From Micromonospora coxensis (GTDB lineage Bacteria > Actinomycetota > Actinomycetes > Mycobacteriales > Micromonosporaceae), in NCBI RefSeq assembly GCF_900090295.1, contig NZ_LT607753.1, forward strand, positions 6,705,694 to 6,769,693: a DNA stretch of 64,000 nucleotides. The letters run 5' to 3'. Under the pieces are notes generated by a model that ran no database searches, was not told the DNA's origin, and worked only from the letters and a program-made list of their open reading frames with translations. Of this stretch, positions 58,026 to 64,000 are shown in pieces. The position numbers were made by a program, and so were the translations under genes. Positions within the stretch are counted from its first letter, which is position 1. Each line of letters opens with the position of its first letter.

Positions 58026-59984
58026 CTACTTCTTCGGCAGCGGGAACCGGGCCAGGTCGTTGCCGAGCATGCCCCAGGTGGCCCTGCCGTCCGGGGTGAA
58101 GTGGAACGACGGGTTGTTGTACCAGCCGCGCGGCACGTTGTCGTACAGCACGGTGGTCTCGCCGCCGGGCACCGTCGGCAGCTCGCAGATGTCGTTGGTC
58201 CAGTGCACCCAGGAGAACACCCGACCGTCGACCCCGTTGAACTGGCCGTAGCCGCCCAGGTCGCCCTCCATCACGATCCTGCGGGTGTGCAGGTCGTAGG
58301 CGAACCACGCGCCGCGCGGGCGGCGACCCATGGCGTACAGCAGGTTGCCCACCACGTGCAGGCTCTCGTACGACAGCCAGTCCGGCTTGATCTCCTCGCG
58401 CCACAGCAGCTGCCGGGTGACGATGTCGACGGCCGCCACCTGCGCGACCTTGCGGATCGGGCCGCTGGTGCCCTCACCGTAGGTGTCACCGGCGAGGTAC
58501 GCGGTGGTGCCCTGCACCACGACGTCCATCACGCTCTGCTCGGGCAGGAACTCCCGGTGCGTGTCGAAGCTGTTGTCGGTCAGGTCGATGAAGGTCAGCG
58601 CGCCGGTGTGCCTGGTGGTCTGCGGGCTGGAGGCCACGATCAGCTGGTTGCGGGGCTTGTCGTGGTGGATCCGCTTGGTGCGCAGCTGCTCGTTGCCGAG
58701 CAGCCCGAGCACCGTGACGTCGAAGCTGTCCGGGTCGACCGACACGATCTGCGTGCTCGGGTACAGGCCGGCGTACACGACACCGGCCTTGCCCTCGGCC
58801 ATCGCCTTGACCTCACCGTTGATGTCGAAACGGTCGCTCGTGCCGGCCTCCGGCCGGTGCACCGTCATCGCGTAGTGCCCGCCCACCCAGATCGTGTTGC
58901 GGGTGTGCCGCATCATCGACTGGATCGTCTCCGGGTAGCCGAAGCCGCGGGTGGCCGTCTGCCACACGGTCGCCGCGCCGCCCGGGGTCGCCTTCCACAC
59001 GTGCCCGAGCCCGGTCACCCCGAGCAGCGCGCCACCGGGCAGCGGCGCGAGCAACTGGTTCTCCACGTTGGCCAGGGGCTGTCCCACCTTGGCCAGGCCG
59101 TCGGCCGTCACCTCGTACAGGTTGGTGGTCAGCCGGCACAGCGCGTACACGGTGCCGTCGCTGCCGACCGTCAGCTGGTCGATGTAGCGGTCCTCGGCCG
59201 GGATGTCGCGCGACACCCGGCCGGAGCCGTCCGGAGCGAAGGAGATCAGCTGCCGGCCGCAGGCCACGTAGACGACACCGTCGTGGACCAGCATGTCGAG
59301 GATGCCGACGGGGGAGGAGCTCAGGTACGACGTCAGGTTGGTCGGCGCTCCGCCGGCCTTCGGCCACCTCAGCAGGGTGCCGGGGGCGGCCGACCCGCCG
59401 TAGACGTACTCGTCGTCGACCGCCACGGCCGCCGCGTACTGGGAGGTGGAGATCCGGCCGTACGTCTCGACGCTGCCGTCGGCCAGTCGGATCCGCTTGA
59501 CCGTGCAGTCCGGGTACGTGCCGATGTACAGGTGCTCCCCGTGCACCACCATGTCGTAGTACCAGGTGGTGGCCCCGCCGGCTCGGGACCAGGCCACGAC
59601 CTCACGGCTCTGCGGATCGTAGCGGTAGACGTACGCGCTGCCGGCCGGACCGAGGTAGACGTAGCGCCCATCTGCCGCCGCCTTCTGACCGCCGTTGCTC
59701 GGGATCGGCAGATCGACGATCGCGCGGTTCTCACCGGTGTGCACGTCGAACTCGCCCAGACGCATCCTGCCCTCAGGGGTGTTGAACCGCGAGGTGATGA
59801 AGACGCTGTCGCCGATGACGGCGGCGCCACGGACCGCAGCGGTCAATGAGGCCGGTCCGAAACTGGTCGGCGTGAGAGCGTCCTCCGCTGCGGACGCCGG
59901 CGCGAGGAACGTGCCCTGCCCGACTGCCAGGGCCGCTCCGGTGGCGGCGCTACCCGCGAGAAGTGTGCGTCGGCTCAGGGGCAT
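58026..59984 (-). CDS. Tat-secreted beta-propeller protein (paralogue)
   Basis: A 652-residue protein with a Tat signal (SRRTLLAGSAATG, cleavage after ASA) and repeated propeller blades such as VYRYDPQSREV, VDIVTRQLLW and FAYDLHTRRI. It is a paralogue of the 42267 product with the same size and layout, and the two genes bracket the island. I take ATG 59984, six bases after GGAG; ATG 59990 directly abuts that site. The extracellular role, perhaps binding or attack of the transported glycan, is inference. Confidence 0.8.
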   Translation of the reverse strand: MPLSRRTLLAGSAATGAALAVGQGTFLAPASAAEDALTPTSFGPASLTAAVRGAAVIGDSVFITSRFNTPEGRMRLGEFDVHTGENRAIVDLPIPSNGGQKAAADGRYVYLGPAGSAYVYRYDPQSREVVAWSRAGGATTWYYDMVVHGEHLYIGTYPDCTVKRIRLADGSVETYGRISTSQYAAAVAVDDEYVYGGSAAPGTLLRWPKAGGAPTNLTSYLSSSPVGILDMLVHDGVVYVACGRQLISFAPDGSGRVSRDIPAEDRYIDQLTVGSDGTVYALCRLTTNLYEVTADGLAKVGQPLANVENQLLAPLPGGALLGVTGLGHVWKATPGGAATVWQTATRGFGYPETIQSMMRHTRNTIWVGGHYAMTVHRPEAGTSDRFDINGEVKAMAEGKAGVVYAGLYPSTQIVSVDPDSFDVTVLGLLGNEQLRTKRIHHDKPRNQLIVASSPQTTRHTGALTFIDLTDNSFDTHREFLPEQSVMDVVVQGTTAYLAGDTYGEGTSGPIRKVAQVAAVDIVTRQLLWREEIKPDWLSYESLHVVGNLLYAMGRRPRGAWFAYDLHTRRIVMEGDLGGYGQFNGVDGRVFSWVHWTNDICELPTVPGGETTVLYDNVPRGWYNNPSFHFTPDGRATWGMLGNDLARFPLPKK

Positions 59985-60006
59985 CAGCATCTCCGTTCGT
60001 CAGCAT

Positions 60007-60049
60007 CATTACGGCCCGGACCTTAATCGGGGGGCTCGGGATGCGTCAA
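60007..60049 (-). promoter_or_regulatory. Promoter and regulon operator of the second propeller gene
   Basis: On the minus strand TTGACG (60049-60044), an 18-bp spacer and TAAGGT (60025-60020). The palindrome with plus-strand arms CATTACGGCC and GACCTTAATC around CG (60007-60028) covers the -10. It is 23 bp upstream of the gene's start. Confidence 0.78.
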
Positions 60050-60401
60050 GGGTGCGGGCGGCTCCGCGTCCATGCCGGACACACCGCGCCGACGTGCTGC
60101 CCGACGCGCTCGCGGCCGGCTGGCCGTCGTCGATGAGGGCGGGGTGGTCCGCCTGTCGTCCCGGCCGCTCGGACGGCCCGGCGTGCCGGCGGAGCGCGCG
60201 GTCGGTGACGACGTCGTGCGGCGTCCACACGTCGCTGGCGGCCGGCGACGGGTCGCGCGTACAGGCCGAGGGGCGGGGCGTCGTGGAGGACGGCCCCGCC
60301 CCTCGGTTGCGGTGCGGATCGGTGGCGGCGGCGTACGTCGATGCCGGACGGGCCGCTGCTTCCCGGCAGGCCCCGGGCCTACGGACGGTGCCGCTGCGCT
60401 G
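60050..60401. other. Intergenic region between propeller promoter and pectate lyase
   Basis: No gene. It holds the hairpin at 60266-60306; the rest shows no recognisable feature. Confidence 0.5.
60266..60306 (-). terminator. Terminator of the pectate lyase gene
   Basis: A perfect 14-bp stem (CCGAGGGGCGGGGC and GCCCCGCCCCTCGG) with a 13-base loop. It lies about 95 bp after the stop of the lyase, whose transcript runs toward it. Confidence 0.65.
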
Positions 60402-61994
60402 CTACCCGGCGTACGTCTCGAACTCGGCGACCTTCGGCGTGCCGTTCGAGCTGTTGATCTTGAAGGTGATCTTGGTCAGTGAGGTCCGGGGGATGCCGAT
60501 GACGCCCGCGCCGCTGCCGGAGGCCAGGACGGCGCCGGTGTTGTAGTTGATGACCTGCCAGGATCCGATGGAGCCCTGGGTGCCCGACGGTTCACGGATG
60601 GCCACCGTGGAGACCGTGGTGGCCGAGCCCCACTTGATCGAGACGGAACCGGTCGCGCCCGCCGGCGACCAGTAGGTGCTCAGGTTGCCGTCGCGCACGT
60701 TGCCGTAGCTCGTCCCGTCGGCCTTGCTGGAACCGTCGGAGCCCGCCCCGATGCTGAGGTTGGTCCCACCGGGCTGGGTCGGGCCCGGCGTGGGGCTGGT
60801 CGGCGCCGGGGTGGGGGTGGTCGGTGCCGGCGTGGGACTGGTCGGACCCGGGGTGGGGCTGGTCGGTCCCGCCGTCGGCGACTGCGGCGTGCAGTTGCCG
60901 TCCGACACCTGCAGGCCCTTGTTGGCGCCGGCGGTCTGACTGACGACGCTCGGCACGCAGTTGGCCGCGTCGAGGCGGTAGGTGTAGGGGATGCTGACGG
61001 TGGTGTTGGACTGCGGGTTGGGGCCGGCGGGGTTGTTCTCGCTGCTGCGGCTGGACCAGGTCACGTTGTCGAAGGTGTTGCCGCTGACCTGCCAGTAGCC
61101 GGCTTCGCTGGTGTAGAAGGTGCCCAGGACGTCCTTGGAGTCCTTGAAGTAGTTGTTGTCGACCTTGGCCTTGGCGCCGGCGCGGGAGTTGATGCCGGAC
61201 TCGTGCAGGCCCACGTAGTGGTTGTTGTAGATGTGGGCGATGCCGCCGCGCAGCAGGGGCGTGCGGGAGTCGATGTTCTGGTACAGGTTGTGGTGGAAGG
61301 TGACGTAGCCGTTGGAGCGGTCGCTCTCGCTGGAGCCGATGAGTCCGCCCCGGCCGGAGTTGCGCAGGATGCTGTAGGACAGCGTCACGTACTGGGTGTT
61401 GTCCTTCATGTCGAAGAGGCCGTCGAAGCCTTCGGACTCCCCGCCCGAGGCCTCCAGGGTGACGTGGTCGACCCAGACGTTACGGACGTTGCTCTCCATG
61501 CCGATGGCGTCACCGCCGTTGGACGTGGGCGAGCCGGACTTCTTGACGTTGCGGACGGTCACGTTCTGGATGACGATGTTGCGCGAGTCGCGGATGTGGA
61601 TGCCCAGCTGGTCGAAGACCGCCCCGCTGCCGACGCCGATGATCGAGACGTTGCTGATCTGCTTCAGCTCGATCACGCCGTCCGCGGTGCTGCAGCTTCC
61701 GCCCGACACCTTGCTGGTGTTGCCGTGGTTGATGGTCCCCTCGACCTGGATGATGATCGGGGTGCTGCTGCTGGCCCGATTGCACAGGGCCGCGTGGATC
61801 TGGGTCCCCGTGGTGGCGCGCACCGTCTGCCCGCCGGCGCCACCGGTCGTCCCACCGTTCTGCGTCGCGAAGCCGGTGGCGCTGCCGACCGCTGCCGATG
61901 CCTGCGGCGCCGCCAGGGCCACTACTGCGATCACGCCTCCGATGGCCGTCGTGGCCAGCGCCGCCTGGAGTCCTCGTACGACTGGTCGTCTCAT
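60402..61994 (-). CDS. Secreted pectate lyase (PL1-like) with C-terminal CBM
   Basis: A 530-residue exported enzyme. Residues 1-34 are a Sec signal ending ASA. The catalytic beta-helix (about 40-360) has IHIRDSRNIVIQNVTVRN, VWVDHVTLEASG and YVTFHHNLYQN, as in pectate lyases that cleave polygalacturonate by Ca-dependent beta-elimination. A Pro-Thr linker of five short repeats (about 370-410) leads to a discoidin-like carbohydrate-binding domain (about 415-530). It is monocistronic, with a LacI-type palindrome 354 bp upstream. It may feed uronates to the neighbouring island, but has none of the island's operators. Confidence 0.9.
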   Translation of the reverse strand: MRRPVVRGLQAALATTAIGGVIAVVALAAPQASAAVGSATGFATQNGGTTGGAGGQTVRATTGTQIHAALCNRASSSTPIIIQVEGTINHGNTSKVSGGSCSTADGVIELKQISNVSIIGVGSGAVFDQLGIHIRDSRNIVIQNVTVRNVKKSGSPTSNGGDAIGMESNVRNVWVDHVTLEASGGESEGFDGLFDMKDNTQYVTLSYSILRNSGRGGLIGSSESDRSNGYVTFHHNLYQNIDSRTPLLRGGIAHIYNNHYVGLHESGINSRAGAKAKVDNNYFKDSKDVLGTFYTSEAGYWQVSGNTFDNVTWSSRSSENNPAGPNPQSNTTVSIPYTYRLDAANCVPSVVSQTAGANKGLQVSDGNCTPQSPTAGPTSPTPGPTSPTPAPTTPTPAPTSPTPGPTQPGGTNLSIGAGSDGSSKADGTSYGNVRDGNLSTYWSPAGATGSVSIKWGSATTVSTVAIREPSGTQGSIGSWQVINYNTGAVLASGSGAGVIGIPRTSLTKITFKINSSNGTPKVAEFETYAG

Positions 61995-62699
61995 TCGGTC
62001 CTACTCTCTGAACTGCGGTGGTGGTGGTGCCCGAGGTGGTCGTCCGGGCAGGCCGTCGAGCTGTCGCCTGCCGCCGGACAGGTCGCTGCTCGACGCGAGG
62101 TGGTGCTCTTCACGGTGTCGATCGGCGGTGGCGCTGCAGTCGTGCCGACCTGCGCGGACGCCTGCCCGCGACGTCCCCGTAACCGTGAGCCGTCCACTGC
62201 TGCGGGTCGTGTCGCCACCGACGGCCGGAGTCGTCGGCCGAGGCGTGCGCCGCGAGGCACTGCCACCTCGCGGCGCGGACACCGGACACCCGAGGTCAGT
62301 GTGGATGCCCCGATGGTCGCCTCCGCCGGGACGTTCCACCTCGCTCTGGAAAGCGCTTTCCGAGCCGAGGATAGGGAGGTGTCTATGGGTGTGGCAAGGG
62401 GCTGTCCGGATTGCGGTACAAGGTTGCTTTGTTCCTCGCTACCGGTAGCTGCGGCACAGCGATCGGTGGCCGCGCGGTGCGCGGCGAGGTGAGGTCGACC
62501 AAGCTCGGCGGGCGGATGATCCGAGCGACCCGCTGCTCCCACACCGGCTGCCCATGGCGGTGACGCTCCCACCGGCCGGCGTTCGAATCCGCCCTGGTGG
62601 GGTCCGCTACCCTGCTCGTCTGCCGTCGGAGGACGGCTCGAGCTTGTCGTGCACTCCCTGTGCGGGTCGCGACCTTCACGGTCATCTGAGGAGGAACCC
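61995..62699. other. Intergenic region, 705 bp
   Basis: It lies between the divergent pectate lyase and nuclease genes. Besides the palindrome at 62348-62361 I see no gene; the long frames are shadows rich in Arg/Pro. The lyase therefore has either a long leader or a promoter near 62000-62350. Confidence 0.5.
62348..62361. promoter_or_regulatory. Perfect palindrome, LacI-family operator type
   Basis: GGAAAGCGCTTTCC is a 14-bp perfect palindrome centred on CG, the classical form of LacI/CytR-family operators near glycan-degrading genes in actinobacteria. It is upstream of the pectate lyase; the cognate repressor is not in this window, and the 36434 operator has a different sequence. Confidence 0.65.
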
Positions 62700-63365
62700 T
62701 TGACGGAACCGCAGCCGCGGGCGATCGACAGTTGGCAGAGGGCTGAGTCGAACGCAGCGGAGTGGATGCGGTACTGGGGCTTCAGTGATGCGAGGACCAC
62801 CGAGGGCGGCGCCGACTCCGGCGTGGACGTCTGGTCACGCCGAGCGCTCGCCCAGGTGAAGTTCGAAGCGGTGCAGATCGGTCGCCCCGTGTTGCAGCGC
62901 CTGGTCGGCGCCCGGGGGCGCGACATCGAGAAAGCCCTGTTCGCCTTCTCCGGCGCCGGATTCTCCTCGCACGCCGTCGAGTACGCGAATGACATGGACA
63001 TCTGTCTGTTCAAGTACACGCTCTCGGGTGCGATGGCACCCGAGAACGCCGTCGCCCACGCCTTCCTGCAACGGCTCGACGCTCAGCGGCTCGCGACCGG
63101 ACGGACACGCGCCGCCACGGGTGGTGATGCGGAGTACGGAGACCCTGCGGCGCGAGCAGTCGTGTTGGCACAGGTGGCGACCGGACTGAGGGCTGTAGCG
63201 GCGAAGCGGTCGGCCGGGGAGGCGGAGAAGCCCGAATCCCCGGGACGGGGCCGATTGGGGTGCGGCATTGTGCTCCTGCTGACGTGGGTCTGCCTGGCGG
63301 TCAAACTGGGGTCGTTCGGCAACAAGATGTCATGGCGGTGTGGATCGGTGTGTCCCTCGCGCTGA
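62700..63365 (+). CDS. Mrr-like restriction endonuclease domain protein with membrane tail
   Basis: A 221-residue protein. Residues 10-110 look like the Mrr-type PD-(D/E)xK fold: Glu16, Asp43 in SGVDVW and Gln52-Val-Lys54 in AQVKF, which form a QxK variant active site. After a polar linker a hydrophobic helix begins near 197 (GCGIVLLLTWVCLAVKL). Such proteins cut modified or foreign DNA. TTG 62700 follows GAGGAGGAAC, an excellent ribosome site. The C-terminus turns polar abruptly at about residue 207, while the next frame (from ATG 63334) encodes a second hydrophobic helix, suggesting a frameshift. Confidence 0.72.
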   Translation: MTEPQPRAIDSWQRAESNAAEWMRYWGFSDARTTEGGADSGVDVWSRRALAQVKFEAVQIGRPVLQRLVGARGRDIEKALFAFSGAGFSSHAVEYANDMDICLFKYTLSGAMAPENAVAHAFLQRLDAQRLATGRTRAATGGDAEYGDPAARAVVLAQVATGLRAVAAKRSAGEAEKPESPGRGRLGCGIVLLLTWVCLAVKLGSFGNKMSWRCGSVCPSR

Positions 63366-63426
63366 TCGTTTCGGGGATCGTCGCCTCGTCGCCCGGGGTC
63401 CCCGAGGAGGAATCTCCGGAGTCGGC

Positions 63427-64000
63427 TCATCCAGGGGTGCGGCAGTAGCCCCGATGCGGTGGGCGCGGCCACCGGAGCAGGCGTGACACGGGCCGGGGAC
63501 CACCCGGGTGCCCCGGGCGCCGCCGCTCGCCGGCCCTCGCCGGCGGGCTGAGGTCAACGTACGCAGGCGTGGGTGGCGGCGGGTCGATCGCCAGACCCAC
63601 CTCGGCGTACGGCCCGAGGTTGCCCGAGCTGTCCCGGGCGCGCACCGCACCCAATACGTGCCGTAGCCGTGGTACGGGACGTACCCGCTGGTGCCGCCGA
63701 CCGTGCTGATCAGCGTGCCGTTGAGGTAGACCTCGTAGCCGACGAGGAACGTCTCGTCCGTCGCGGCGTCCAGCGCACCGCCAGGTTGCCTGGGAGAGGC
63801 CCCCGATCCGCAGGTTCGCCGGGGCGGTCGGTGGCGTGGAGTCCGGCACCTGCCCGAAGTGGATCGGCGCGAACGGGAGATGTTGCCGGCCGCGTCGAGC
63901 GCGCGTACCCCGTAGGTGGTGACCATCGGCGGCGGCGTCGGCATGCTGAAGCTCGTCGCCGTCGTGCTGGCGACCAGGGTGGTGCGGTGGAAGATCTGGT
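63427..64000 (-). pseudogene. Fibronectin type III protein, frameshifted and cut by the window edge
   Basis: On the minus strand, pieces of FN3 domains alternate between two frames: TYGVRALDAAGNIS (about 63930-63890), then PDSTPPTAPANLRIGG in the other frame, back to FLVGYEVYLNGTLISTV, and then RARDSSGNLGPYAEVGLAID in the second. Together they make an FN3 module as found at the C-termini of secreted glycoside hydrolases. At least three shifts are needed to join them, so this is either a decayed gene or a stretch with sequencing errors. The N-terminal part lies outside the window. Confidence 0.6.

Noticed and set aside
60724-60939. Plus-strand frame rich in GVG/VGL repeats
   Set aside because: It is the complement of the Pro-Thr linker of the pectate lyase and not a separate gene.

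Overview
The window is high-GC, densely packed DNA with GTG/TTG starts, ATGA-type stop/start overlaps, AfsR/SARP-type regulators and sugar ABC operons without ATPases. This points to a filamentous actinomycete, probably of the Micromonosporaceae; the genus is an inference from style only.

Layout. (1) 1-2.6 kb: debris of an accessory region with a 5'-broken secreted repeat protein, an orphan SLATT two-helix membrane protein, five helically phased 10-bp repeats and a decayed tRNA-3'-end-like sequence, but no integrase. (2) 3.0-8.5 kb: an MFS exporter, a 1087-aa BTAD/NB-ARC/TPR regulator and a WrbA-type flavoprotein. (3) 8.9-32.8 kb: a biosynthetic gene cluster. Its core (13.4-20.5 kb) is a recognisable cyclohexanecarboxyl-CoA (CHC-CoA) pathway: an EPSP-synthase-like/CoA-ligase fusion, an acyl-CoA dehydrogenase, a FabL/ChcA-like enoyl reductase and an OYE/2,4-dienoyl-CoA-reductase-like enzyme, matching the ansJKLM-chcA/plmJK-L-M sets of ansatrienin and phoslactomycin. 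Around it lie an InhA-like enoyl reductase, a free ACP, a FabF-like KS, a type I KS whose AT has been cut out, a class IV aminotransferase, a thioesterase, a radical SAM enzyme, a PaaA/PaaC-like di-iron protein, a carrier-adenylation fusion, a P450, a pair of ABC exporters and a free-standing condensation domain. I infer a short CHC-derived, N-acylated product; I cannot match it to a known compound.

(4) 32.8-34.2 kb: gene debris, including a phosphotransferase 3' end. (5) 34.2-40.9 kb: an oligosaccharide unit (debranching-type glycosidase, LacI repressor with a double inverted operator, binding protein, two permeases). (6) 41.0-60.0 kb: a catabolic island: D-amino-acid oxidase, two secreted Tat beta-propeller paralogues at the flanks, a second binding protein/permease set, two Gfo/Idh oxidoreductases, a 2-hydroxyacid dehydrogenase, an epimerase-like SDR, two DHDPS-family aldolases, a DegT aminotransferase, one intact and one degenerate amidohydrolase, and an unusual winged-helix regulator. 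Five near-identical palindromes (ATTACGGnC, two bases, GACCGTAAT) lie on or just after the -10 elements of its promoters, which ties the island into one regulon, probably repressed by the 53.1-54.3 kb regulator. The pathway and substrate look undescribed. (7) 60.4-64 kb: a secreted pectate lyase with a CBM and a GGAAAGCGCTTTCC operator, an Mrr-like nuclease with a frameshifted membrane tail, and a frameshifted fibronectin-III protein at the edge. No rRNA, intact tRNA, CRISPR or transposase was seen.
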